Assembly: GCF_003573695.1 (NCBI RefSeq)
Contig: NC_039359.1
Location: 134,317,939-134,381,938, forward strand
DNA: 64,000 nucleotides
Source: Papaver somniferum
Taxonomy: Eukaryota > Streptophyta > Magnoliopsida > Ranunculales > Papaveraceae
Reading direction: 5' to 3'
The position numbers were made by a program, and so were the translations under genes. The notes under the pieces are model-generated. The model was not told the origin of the DNA. It ran no database searches and saw nothing but the letters and a program-made list of their open reading frames with translations. Below, in pieces: positions 1-10,813 of this stretch (its first letter is position 1; each line of letters opens with the position of its first letter).

Positions 1-130
1 TTTCCAACTAAACTCGTCAAGAATAATGATGAATGTAGCTAAAGCAAAAAGCTACCAACACATATTTCGAGAAATAAATAAGTACCCAACACATATTTCG
101 AGATCAGTCACCACTTTCTTCCTATAAATT
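1..130 (-). repeat. LTR fragment of the long copia-type family
   Basis: The stretch resembles, in reverse orientation, the 5' third of the 2.4-kb LTR seen at 8327-10746. Shared words include the TAGCTAAAGC and CCAACACATATTTCGAG blocks, also seen near 35580-35690. It runs off the left edge and carries no gene. Confidence 0.5.
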
Positions 131-189
131 TACATAAATCCACGAGGGTTTTAAACTATATCTCAGTACCCAACGGACATAGCCCACGA

Positions 190-605
190 TCTACATTTTC
201 TTCAGGATCAAGGTATACTCCACTGCGTTCTGAAGAGTCCTCTAAAGAATTTACTTATGATGATCCTATGGAACATGATCATGACGTATCAAATTTTTCG
301 GTTGAGGGAACTACAAGAAGCATGCAGGAGAATGCAGTGGTTGAGAATTTACACGTAGTGAAGAATGATGATGGCGCAGAGGCAGTAGATAAAACTGTGA
401 ATTCCTTCGTCAATCTTGCTATATCTGTGGTCATATAATTGATAATAATATAAAGTATTCGAAGGAGAAAATGACTCACTTGGTTCTGAAATTTAAGGAA
501 AGATTCAAACCAACTAGGGATGAGGAAGAAGTTATCGAGGAACATACTGTCAATGAGGTAGTTGAAACAAATCCCCTATTGGAAGTTGAAGAAAAATTTT
601 TGTAA
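190..605 (+). pseudogene. LINE ORF1 C-terminal remnant
   Basis: This acidic, low-complexity coding remnant lies directly upstream of a LINE endonuclease. One frame reads through about 209-438 with stretches such as SSKEFTYDDPMEHDHD. A second frame reads FKERFKPTRDEEEVIEEH and ends at the stop just before 605. ORF1 proteins of plant L1-type LINEs bind RNA, but no CCHC knuckle is visible here. Position and orientation fit an ORF1 tail. The frame is broken, so it is not functional. Confidence is moderate because it rests mainly on the neighbouring ORF2. Confidence 0.45.
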
Positions 606-623
606 GGGAGTTGGAGCCTGCTA

Positions 624-1580
624 ATGGATTTTAAAATCCTAAACTGGAATGTTAGAGGTTTGAACAACTTTGATAAAATAAAAGCTCTAAAGAACGCTAT
701 TGCTTCTCAGAGATGTGCCATTTTTTTAATTCAAGAAACCAAGATCATGAAATTTTCAAGATGGTTTATAAGATAACTACGGTATGACTATAACTTTTAC
801 TGAGTTTATATCCCATCAACTGGAGCCAGTCGTGGTCTCCTATCGATATGGGACGGCAACAAATTTCTGAAGGAGGCAGAGGGGATTGGGTACAACAAAA
901 TATCCATAATTCTATCTAATAGGGTTAACAGATATAAGTGGGATATCATAAATGCTTACAGTCCCTGTGAGTATAAGCCTAGAGCCGAATTCTGGGAGGA
1001 TATGAAGGAAGTTAGAATATGTTGGGAAGGTCCAATATGTTTCGCTGGAAATTTCAATTCTGTAAGGTCGGATGAGAAGAGAAACAAATGTACTAGTGAT
1101 AGTAGGAATTATGCTTTTTTAAACAATTTTATATTGCTGCAGGAACTGGTGGGTCAACCGTTAATTGGAGGATATTTTGCACGGTCTAATAAGCAACAAG
1201 ACCCTATTCTCTGTAGATTGGATATATTTTTGTTCAGTGTATAGTTTGATGAAGCGTTCCCTAATGCTTTACAAATTATTCTAACAAGAAAAATATCGGA
1301 TCACAATCCTATAATGGTTATTACTTGTCCAACTACAGGAAGCAGACCTTATTTTAAGTTGGAAAGAAGTTGGACAGATCAAAAGGATTTTAAAATTAAT
1401 GTGAAGACTTGGTGGGACACTATGGAGTTTAGTGGTAGTGCGAGTTCAGTCTTTTTCTTACAGCCGCAAAACCTAAAGCTTTTCATTAAACCTTGGGGTT
1501 TACATGAATATGGGTCTATGAGTCGAGAGAAGAAGCTCTTAACTGATAAAATAAGTGAGTTAAGTTTATTGGAGGAGCAG
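624..1580 (+). pseudogene. LINE A ORF2, endonuclease part
   Basis: The start ATG at 624 opens with FKILNWNVRGLN, the typical first strand of the plant LINE exonuclease-endonuclease-phosphatase domain. LIQETK follows about 35 residues later. Further on, the usual GDFN metal/DNA-binding motif appears as GNFNSV (around 1048), so the catalytic Asp is replaced. The frame is broken near 770, 1242 and elsewhere. The domain would nick target DNA for target-primed reverse transcription. The reading frame stops at the gypsy-type insertion and resumes after 7605. Confidence 0.8.
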
Positions 1581-1586
1581 GGTGTT

Positions 1587-2767
1587 TGATGGGATATTTT
1601 ATTATGCTGCAGGTGCACGGCTGTCAAAAGGACAATATACAGATGCGGGTTCGTTCCACATGGACTAAATTTGTTACCTTCAATTTCTAATTAAATAAAG
1701 TGAGAAAGAAATAATATAAGATAAAAAATTAATTAAGATAAATAAATAAGAAAAGAAAAACCTAGGGATCCAACAATCCACCACTATTATGTGTAAATCA
1801 TCCAACATTTCTCTATAATACTTTTCTCATTAGCACAAGACGATTTAGGAAACGAGTACGTCTCGGATGATAAAGCTTTATAATCAATAAAATTCTCAAA
1901 ATACTAATAACTCTACCCATTTAGATGCTGGTCTCTAATTAAAAAATAACTACAAAGAAAGCAAGCATGAGGACGTATGAATAGAACTATTATCGTTAAC
2001 GCACGAGAATATAGGACCAAGATAAAGTATTATTAAAAATGAATTGAAATATCTAACACATAATAGGGTTTCATGAGTAACCCTAGTGAAGAGCTTACTC
2101 CATTACAAAAGAAAAGAAGAAGAAAAGAAAAATCAAAACTCTATTATTTTTGCTCTGGACTACGGACCCCAGACTTCCCTTCCTTGATTGAGTAACACTG
2201 TATATATAGGGACAGAAGAATTTTACCTTTCATTTTCATTCTCATTATTACATCGTCAACCCAATAGAAGTTTGTCATGTGTTAAGTGATAAACAAATTA
2301 TCAATTGTAGTGTGCCACATCATCCCTTTATGCATCACTTTACACCATTTAATATGTGAGAGAATATTTTGGATTAATTCTCATGCATGCAACTTATTTT
2401 CTCAAATCTCCAAATCTTCATGTATTTATTTTTGTGATGCATGTAGACAATTCTTTCCTAATTCATCCTTTTTTCAACCATATCTCCTTTGGATTTCCTT
2501 AATGGGATAAAGGGAAGGATAAATTTTCATGGTCAAGATGTCGACATTGTTACAGTTACGTCCACGGTTCAACCATTTGCTTCAATATGTTTTCCCTTCT
2601 AAAGTCCATATTTTCTGCGCACAAGCACAGTTTTAGCCGTTTTTCGATTCATATCCCATTTTATTCATGTACCTACAAAAATAAAATAAATACCAAACTT
2701 AGTACAAAAATAAGCACCAACAATATATATTATCAGGACTAATTAAGACACAAATATGTGTCTATCA
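1587..2767 (-). repeat. 3' LTR of Gypsy-1
   Basis: 1181 bp, matching 6424-7604 with scattered substitutions. The + strand end is TGTGTCTATCA, followed by the minus-strand polypurine tract (AATACCCCCAAG on +). Confidence 0.92.
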
Positions 2768-2781
2768 AATACCCCCAAGCC
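2768..2781 (-). promoter_or_regulatory. Polypurine tract of Gypsy-1
   Basis: The minus strand reads CTTGGGGGTATT directly against the 3' LTR. This is the usual priming site for plus-strand DNA synthesis. Confidence 0.7.
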
Positions 2782-3045
2782 TATATTTCTCTAGTCCTCG
2801 AGCAAAACTAAAATGAAAATAAGAATCCTAACTCACTATCGCAGACATCGCAGTTGCACTTAGCATTTGCAACAACCCTTTAAACCCCTAGGTGTCCCTA
2901 GTGGCTGAGTTATAGTCTCGGGAGGGTTTATTAGAGGTGTACCTGCAAAAATTTTACTTCTAATTGGTCACAAGTATTCAAAGAGCTATGAGGACACACA
3001 TATTCTCAACCTATCTCCAAGTAACTAGAATGCAAGGGAAATCAG

Positions 3046-3225
3046 AGGTATCCGCTCTACAACTGAATAAAGAATTGGGGAGACACATCCGCTCAACAAC
3101 TGGATCAAGAGATATCCGCTCTACAGCTGGATAAACATTATGAAACACATCCTCTTTATAGCTGGATAAGATTAGGAGAGAGATAAAAATGAGAGGTACA
3201 TCCGCTCTACAGCTAGATACATTAC
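3046..3225. repeat. Imperfect tandem repeat in Gypsy-1 3' region
   Basis: Five diverged copies of a word like ATCCGCTCTACAGCTGGATA occur at about 3048, 3084, 3112, 3146 and 3194. No coding role is seen. The surrounding 2782-4299 is untranslated element sequence without a supported gene, and it includes a T-rich run near 3510-3545. Confidence 0.6.
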
Positions 3226-4299
3226 ATGTGATGAGTTCAACCAGTGCTAGAAAGATCTTGTGTCATATGGAAGGCGGACTAACAAAGCAACCAATATGCA
3301 TTTCTCCTCGGCTCTCTCATAATGCTCAGTAGAAACAACGTCTTCTTCGGCTTCAACTGTTGATGATAAACTCGCGAACCTATTAGAACCTTGACAATTA
3401 ACTCTTCTCCTCAATTTCTTCTTACTTGAAACTTCTTTATATATTTCTCTTCTACCCCATGGCCTTATTAACAAAAAAAGGTAACTACAAAAATTTAAAT
3501 GTAACTATTAATTTTTTTTTCTTCTTTTTTGTGTGTTTTTTTTAGAGAAACACAATAATAACAAGACTAATATTTACATGACCATGAGAGAAGCACTTGG
3601 ATCTTCGCAACTTGTGATGTCTTGGTATCATGAACTTCAACAACTTACATCGTTTTCTTTGCTCTTGTAACTTCTTGTACGTAAGTCTTCAACTTTGATT
3701 TTGAATTCTGCTTTTCTTTCTATTATTGCATATAAACCTTAAACTTCTTCAACTTTCTTCATAGATTTTGACGTCGCTTCACTTGTTGATGATAACTTTC
3801 TACTGAGAGAGATTCGCAATCCAATAACTAATAAGACTACATGGGAGGTTATTTTGTCTTTCTGGCATTTCCTTCTGACCTAATTGTCTTTCCATCATGG
3901 ATGGTTAGGTCCATCACGATTACTCTCTAAAAGATAAATTTTCTCTCCTGCGTGTCAATGATCTCAATGTCTTTTTCTCTAATATATCATTAGCATGTTA
4001 TCCCTAGAAATTCGAATTTCCATCTTTTCGGTGAGAAACAGTATGTAAACTTAGCTAACCGAGTACTATGTGACACTAGAAGTTTTAATAATGCAACTAA
4101 AAGTTTCTCCCATACCCCAAACTTCAATCTAACATTGTCCTCAATGTTCTAAAGATAAAATTTAACGCATGAACAAGGAGAAATTGTTACCACTTGAAGC
4201 AAAGGAGTTAAGGAAAGATATTACCGTGTTGCATGAGCATGGTTTACCTCCCAAGAAGTGCTAAGTTTAAAGTCTTCAGCCAGACATCGTAAGAATTAG

Positions 4300-4497
4300 T
4301 CACCAAATAAAATCATAAAGTAGTAGTCGGAACAACTGTGGGTCATAAAAACTAAATAAAGCTACCACAAATAAAAGGAATGCCAATAAAATGAATAAAT
4401 AAAGCATACCCTTATCAAGTTTCTCGTTTAAGACAACTACATCTAGTTGTGACTCGGTTTCAGGCTCTATGAAAGGGTCTAGATAAAATATTTTCAT
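4300..4497 (-). CDS. Short ORF with transmembrane segment and DPQLFRLL motif
   Basis: This 65-residue reading frame lies inside Gypsy-1. It has an acidic N-terminal part, one strongly hydrophobic stretch (around residues 32-49, LYLFILLAFLLFVV) and a C-terminus ending DPQLFRLLLYDF. Nearly the same arrangement, a hydrophobic segment then DPQLFRLLVYDF, closes the gag-protease frame at 28129-30189. No known domain is recognised. The similarity between two different elements suggests a conserved piece rather than chance. The start codon is uncertain, and this may be the 3' exon or tail of the ORF upstream (4546-5879). Confidence 0.5.
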   Translation of the reverse strand: MKIFYLDPFIEPETESQLDVVVLNEKLDKGMLYLFILLAFLLFVVALFSFYDPQLFRLLLYDFIW

Positions 4498-4545
4498 TGG
4501 CTTAGTTTCCTAATAGGAAGGATCCGGAGGATCAGGTTGTACAGT

Positions 4546-5879
4546 CTAGAAAAACTCAAGTAAAAACTTAGAAGCACATAATAATAATCTGAACAATTGT
4601 GGATCTTCAAAGTCAATTATATTTGACTTATATAGTTGACCATAATGGTGGTCATTCTTAAGAAAATGTGTCGACGATTCTAATTTCTTAATATAATTAG
4701 GTATCGTTCTAAAAAATATATAATGACACATTTCAAATTGAGATACTCCCACATTTGGTAAATAAAATTTTGGTGGGACAACAAAGTCAATTATGGTATC
4801 ATGGACTGGATTAACCACATCAACAAGAGGATGGGTTTCTATCAACTGAGTTTCTTTCTGGACATAACTAAGTTCAGGAAAACGTGCATGAAGATAATCT
4901 TTTGAAGTGGTAAAGGAACATATATTGAGTCCCAAGTTAGGGACCTTTATAAGAGTAGAGGGTAAACCACAGCGAGAAGGATATTCACCCCCAAACTTAG
5001 AATTGTCAATATCCTTGGATAAACTAGTCATAATTTCCTTAGTTTCTAAATTATCATATTTAGGAAATTGGTCTTTTATTTCTTCTAAGTTGTAATCATG
5101 AGGTTCTACATTTCTATAATCCACAACAGGGGCTATTGTTTCTGAATCGCTAGACTCTAAAACATTAGTCTCAGGATAAACTCTTTCCTCTAAGCCATCC
5201 TCGGCTTCATAATCACAATAATATACTACACCGTCTAAAACAATAGTATCTCTAAACAAATCCTTTCCCACTTGAATAGGTGAATAATCAACAATACTAT
5301 TAGGATTTGAATTAGAAACAACATTATCATCATAAAGCTCAATTGGTGTAACAATTTCCTCGTCATCATGACTACATTTCTCATAATCTTCATCAGTACT
5401 ATCCTCATCATCATCACAATATGAATATGGTTAAACCTTATCTAATTGGCAGTTAAGTTCATTTAGAGCAATACTTAAAGCTACAATTCTTTCCTTCGTA
5501 TCTAAGTCATGCCTGAGTGACTCTTCATAAAATTGTTCCCTTAGTATGTCTCTTCTATTTAAATTTTCAGTCAACTGCTTGAGTGAATTTTCTAAAGAAA
5601 GGCAGGATCATAAGAATTATTTTTTTGCAACTATTTCATTAAATCCTCCAAAGACGGAGAATTTACGTTTTGGTCATTATAATATTGCTCACTTACCCGT
5701 TCATATGACCGGTGGACGTGCGGATAGTAATTGGGATCACCATGGTAAGAAACACAACCTTTAGAAGATCGGTAGTGGTTCCAAGTACTATCCACACTAT
5801 GGCCAAAGCACAAATATTGTCCATTTTGAAATTCGGGTCGATATTCATTATATTGGTCCTCATAATACCAGTTCGACAT
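4546..5879 (-). pseudogene. Unrecognised acidic protein of Gypsy-1, broken frame
   Basis: Reading down the minus strand from the ATG near 5879 (MSNWYYEDQYNEYRPEF), coding-like sequence continues with breaks near 5630 and 5430. It then stays open from about 5428 to 4546. The last block (from the Met at 5271) is 241 residues, rich in Asp/Glu, Tyr and Asn, and ends with DFEDPQLFRLLL and a short hydrophobic tail. It contains VPNLGL, also found in the C-terminal part of the gag-protease frame at 28129-30189 (EVPNLGLEP). No gag, protease or pol motif is present. It may be a degenerate element-specific protein. A host-derived origin cannot be excluded. Confidence 0.55.
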
Positions 5880-6402
5880 TTTCTTGGTGCACATCCAAAT
5901 CCAGGGTCGACTAAAATAGGTAGGATCAAGCTACCTAAAGAAGAATATACCTACAGTCAAAGACTGGTCAACGGTACCGGGTTAAGGCTTGTGGTGTTTC
6001 GGATGATAACGCCCAGAGGGTTCACCGTACTAAACCACGTGTTTTCCTACTAATCGGTGCCAGACGATGCTATATGGTGTGCACATGTGCATTTCTTTTA
6101 AGGAAAATAAAATAAAATAAAATTCTAATCTAATCATGTACAATAAAATAAATTCTATAGAATCTTAATATGGATATTTACAAAAATAAATGGGAATCTA
6201 AAAATAAAATAGAATATGAGATTTCTTACTTACCTTTTGGTAGTCAAATTGTATTCCCACTTTTAATGCATTTAAACCTGCATACCAAAAATAAAAAGAT
6301 ACCCACAACTAAAATCCAGAAAATAAAATAAAATAAAGAAAATAATCTAATCTATCATATATTTACAAATTTACAAAAATTAAAAATAACAACTTTTAGT
6401 CC

Positions 6403-6423
6403 CAGGCAGCGGCGCCAAAAACT
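6403..6423 (-). promoter_or_regulatory. Primer binding site of Gypsy-1
   Basis: The minus strand immediately inside the 5' LTR reads AGTTTTTGGCGCCGCTGCC. This is the type of tRNA-complementary site found in plant Ty3/gypsy elements. The stretch 5880-6402 is leader sequence without a supported gene. Confidence 0.8.
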
Positions 6424-7604
6424 TGATGAGATATTTTATTATGCCGCAAGTGCACGGCTGTCGATAGGACAATATACAAATGCGGGTTCGTTCTACATGG
6501 ACTAAATTTGTTACCTTCAATTTCTAATTAAATAAAGTGAGAAAGAAAATAATATAAGATAAAAAGTTAATTAAGATAAATAAATAGAAAAGAAAAACCT
6601 AGGGTTCCAACAATCCACCACTATTATGCGTAAATCATTCAACATTTCTCAATAATACTTTTCTCATTAGCACAAGACGATTTTGGAAACGAGTACGTCT
6701 CCGATGATAAAGCTTTATAATCAATAAAATTCTCAAAATACTAATAACTCTACCCATTTAGATGCTGGTCTCTAATTAGAAAATAACTACAAAGAAAGCA
6801 AGCATGAGGACGCATGAATAAAACTATTATCGTTAACACACGAGAATATAAGACCAAGATAAAGTATTATTAAAAATGAATTGAAATATCTAACACATGA
6901 TAGGGTTTCATGAGTAACCCTAGTGAAGATATTACTCCATTACAAAAGAAAAGAAGAAGAAAAGAAAAATGAAAACTCTATTATTTTTGTTCCGGACTAC
7001 GAACCCCGGACTTCCCTTCCTTGATTGAATAACACTGTATATATAGGGACAAAAGAATTTTACCTTCCATTTTAATTTTCATTATTACATCATCAACCCA
7101 ATAGAAGTTTGCCATGTGTTAAGTGATAAAGAAATTACCAATTGTAGTGTGCCACATCATCCCTTTCTGCAACACTTTACACCATTTAATATGTGAGAGA
7201 ATATTTTGGATTAATTCTCATGCATGCAACTTATTTTCTCAAATCTCCAAATCTTCATGTATTTATTTTTGTGATGCATGTAGGCAATTCTTTCCTAATT
7301 CATCCTTTTGTCAACTATAACTCCTTTGAATTTCCTGAATGGGATAAAGGGAAGGATAAATTTTCATGGTCAAGGTATCGACATTGTTACAGTTACGTCC
7401 ACGGTTCGACCCATTTGCTTCAATATTTGTTCCCTTCCAAAGTCCATATTTTCTGCGCACAAGCCCAGTTTTAGCCGTTTTTCGAGTCATAGCTCATTTT
7501 ATTTATGTACCTACAAAAATAAAATAAATACCAAATTAGTACAAAAATAAGCACCAATAATATATATTATCAGGACTAATTAAGACAAAAATATGTGTCT
7601 ATCA
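6424..7604 (-). repeat. 5' LTR of Gypsy-1
   Basis: 1181 bp, the partner of 1587-2767. The target duplication GGTGTT follows at 7605-7610. Confidence 0.92.
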
Positions 7605-7610
7605 GGTGTT

Positions 7611-8326
7611 TTACAACCGGAGCAGTATGAGACTGGGCTCCAAAGTGAGCTCAAGTTAAAAAATGTAAAAACTCTGGAGGCAAGGAAATGGCAACTTCAA
7701 GCGAAGCAAAACAATTTTAGATGGTGGGATGCTAATACTAGTTACTTTCATAGAATTGCTAGTACCAGAAAGAAGAGAAATACCATATCTAAGCTTCAAG
7801 TCGATGGGGTGGACTGCTTCGCCATAAAGGAGGAAATCAGAAACTTTTATGTTAACTTGTTTCTTCTCATAATAACTCTAATATTTATTTGGAAAATCTA
7901 CAATTTTCCAAGATAAACGAACATATGAAGGTTTGGCTAGAAAGAAGCTTTACTGAAGAGGAGGTTTGGGAAGTTATCAGGAAGATGGGATGCAACAAAT
8001 CGCCAGGAATAGATGGTTTTAGTGTCGAGTTCTACAAAAGTTGCTGGAGTAGTATTCAGGTGGATTTCATGAGCATGCTTGATGACTTTCACATGTATAT
8101 ATGTGTCTATGGATTGGAGGCCTAACTGCTCTTTTATCACCTTAATTCCTAAACAAGAAGATTCTTGTACCCCGAAAGACTTTAGACCTTTTATTCTCTT
8201 AAGTAGTGCCTACAAGATTCTATCTAAAGTTATTGCGGAAAGACTAAAGGTAGTTATGACAAGTCTAATTTTTGATTATCAAGGAGCTTTCATAAAACAT
8301 AAACATATTCTGGATGGTGTTCTTAT
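7611..8326 (+). pseudogene. LINE A ORF2, linker and first RT blocks
   Basis: The LINE frame resumes with LEARKWQLQAKQNNFRWWD and YFHRIASTRKKRNTISKL, the conserved linker before the reverse transcriptase. NKSPGIDGFSVEFYKSCW and FITLIPKQEDS with KDFRPFILLSSAYKILSKVIA follow, which are RT blocks 1-2. The frame shifts near 7900 and 8110. It is cut after LDGVLI at 8326 by the copia-type element and resumes at 16886 with TNECVDSRF, so the two halves of the RT fit exactly. Confidence 0.85.
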
Positions 8327-10746
8327 TGTTAGAGCATTGCTCGGTCGAACTCGCAAGCGTTGCTATCTCAAGCTTCTTTGTCAAGTTAGTTGCCAAAACT
8401 ATAAGTCTTGATTTCTAGTCTACTTGTAGCTAAGTCTCGAATTAGGATAGTAAGTGTAGTTGAGCTTTAGACTCCACGACGTTCATCGAATGAAGACGAA
8501 GAACTACTCAAGGGAACTTTTGGAACTTCATCAACTAAAGTTATGTGGAGACTTGAACTTATCTATCACTCAAAAGTCTATCTACTCTATCTCCTATTTG
8601 AGACAAAAAGTCGTATTACTATATAGACTTCAATTATACACATTTGCTATTTCAAGCCGAGTTTATCTCGCTTATCTATTTATCGAAACATGTGTTGGTA
8701 AGCTTTCGCTTTAGCCAAGTTCATCTTTACTCGTGAAGAAAGTCATGTTGATTATTTCAATAACTTGAAAATCTCTTTGATGCTAATAGTTTGTGAATAA
8801 CAACTATTTTAACATCCTCTAAGAAAGATTCAATGATTGAAATGAGAGTTTAGAAAAAATAACCATGTTTGGATATAAACATAGTGTGTTCTCACATTTC
8901 TGTAAAAGTCCAAAACCGGGAACCTGAAGTATGCGTACCCGTATGCGTACCGGCGATTATTGGAAATCCAGGCAAGTATGCGTACCCGTACGCATACTGG
9001 CGGAAGTTTCACGTCCGTGAATTTCTGCTGGAGTTCGGAAGAGTGAATTGGTATGCGTACCCGTACATGTACTGGCGTAACCAAACTCGGTCCGGCTACT
9101 TAGGTATGCGTACCGTTTGCATACTTAAGTAGGGTACTTTCTAAAATCGGTTTGTTCATGAACTAAAAAACATTTATATAATAAGGAATGCAATCTTTGC
9201 AAACTGTGTCTATAAAGTTCATTAATTGATTCGAGTGAATCAAAATCGATTTTTCTTCGATTGTGTCTTGTATACTTCTATGAGATCTAAGCAATTGAAC
9301 AACTCTCAATCTAGTTCATTTGAGTCATTTGAACTAGTTATGGTAAAGATGAATAAGGTTGATATGAAAGTGCTCATATTGCTAACCATTGGTTAACTAT
9401 TGTTGATCCGACTAAGTGTACACGTTTAGGTACGGTTACTCAAAACTAAATGAAGGTACATTTCATTTGTGTAGAACAAGCTAAGTTCGATCTAATGGTT
9501 GAAAGATATTAGCTTGAATCTAATCAGGTTTTCATCTAACAGTGAATATTGAATGCTTTGTTACCAAGGTAACTTGGATTGCAAATCCTAATTTGAAATA
9601 TATATAAAGGAGAACTCTAGCAACTTGGAAACGTAATCCCCACACCTCCTGTGTGATACTAGTTGCATAGATAGAGTCGATTCTCCTATAACCTTAGGTT
9701 TTTCACGAAACCCTGTAGGTTAACGACCTAAAGACTTCAACGGGATTGTGAATCTAGACCCAACTATTTTCTCTGTAGTTGCGTGATCTGATCTTGCTGT
9801 TTTCTATCATGATTGAGTACAATCGTAAGATTGGCTTGAGATTTATATCTCCGATAGGCAAGATAAAAAAGTAGTCACAAACATCTTCGTCTCATCGTTT
9901 GTGATTCCACAATATCTTGTTTCGTTAATCGATTAAGATTATTTTGAGGTGATTGATAACACTAGGTTCTTCTTCGGGAATATAAGTCCGGGTTATCAAT
10001 TGGTTCATGTTTACCTTGATTTATCAAAAGACAGAACAAATACTCGCAGGTATATCTGTGGGAGACAGACTTATCTATTCAATAGACTTTTCTGTGTGAT
10101 ATAGATTTGTTAATCAAGTCTTCGACTTTGGGGCGTAGAAACTCTTAGTTGTGGGTGAGATCAACTAAGGGAATCAAGTGCGTAATATCTTGATGGGATC
10201 AGAGACGTAAGGAACACTACTGTACCTTGATCAGTGTGAGATTGATTAGGGCTCAACTACATTCCAGACTGAAGTTAGCTTTGTAGTAGGCTAGTGTTTG
10301 TAGCGGCTTAATACAGTGTGGTGTTTAAATCTGGACTAGGTCCCGCTTTTTTTTTGCATTTTCGGTTTTCTCGTTAATAAAACTTCTGGTGTCTGTGTTA
10401 ATTCTTTTTCGTATTATATTTTGTTATATAACTGAAATATCACAAGTTGTGCGTTGAATCGATTAATTAGTAAATCCAACCTTTGGTTATTGATTGAAAT
10501 TGATTAATACTTGAATATTGGTCTTTGGTACAGTTCAAGTTATTTCTCTCATATTCAATCAGGCTAGCAAATCCTTATTTGCCTGGTTGGGGATTGAATT
10601 GAGAAATTGAGATATAACTCTTTGATATACTTTTTAGTAAGATTGAGTATGACTGTCTAGTCGATTCTCTTGAAAGTATATTGGAGTTAGTCCATACAGA
10701 TTGCGAAGCGAAATATTGGGAGAGGTTGTTAGACCCCGCTTTTTCA
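8327..10746 (+). repeat. 5' LTR of Copia-1
   Basis: Starts TGTTAGAGCATTGC and ends GCTTTTTCA. A TATA box sits at about 9600-9608 (ATATATAAAG), so the transcript should begin near 9635 and the U3 part is roughly 1.3 kb. Relatives are at 14484-16885, the solo LTR 22837-35361 and the minus remnant 21815-36016. Confidence 0.9.
8929..9127. repeat. Inverted-repeat array in U3 of the 5' LTR
   Basis: Four blocks mix TATGCGTAC and GTACGCATA arms (for example around 8976-8998), several followed by TGGCG or CGGCG. The matching block of the 3' LTR is at 15088-15285. Confidence 0.75.
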
Positions 10747-10748
10747 AT

Positions 10749-10760
10749 TGTTATCAGAGC
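10749..10760 (+). promoter_or_regulatory. Primer binding site of Copia-1
   Basis: TGTTATCAGAGC lies two bases after the LTR. The family norm is TGGTATCAGAGC, complementary to the 3' end of a methionine tRNA, so one base differs. Confidence 0.75.
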
Positions 10761-10813
10761 AGGATAACACGTTTAAGACCTCATAAGTTTGTGTTTGTAG
10801 CGATCTGACTCTA

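Larger units (their letters stand above)
1587..7604 (-). mobile_element. Non-autonomous gypsy-type LTR retrotransposon (Gypsy-1)
   Basis: Two LTRs of identical length (1181 bp) start TGATG and end TATCA on the + strand. They are flanked by GGTGTT on both sides (1581-1586 and 7605-7610). Minus orientation follows from the primer binding site beside the right LTR (6403-6423, reverse complement containing TTTTTGGCGCCGCTGCC) and the purine tract TTGGGGGTATT beside the left LTR. No reverse transcriptase, RNase H or integrase is visible. The only coding capacity is an unrecognised acidic protein and a short transmembrane ORF. The LTRs look very alike, so the insertion is probably recent. It must have been mobilised by a helper element. 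Confidence 0.9.
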
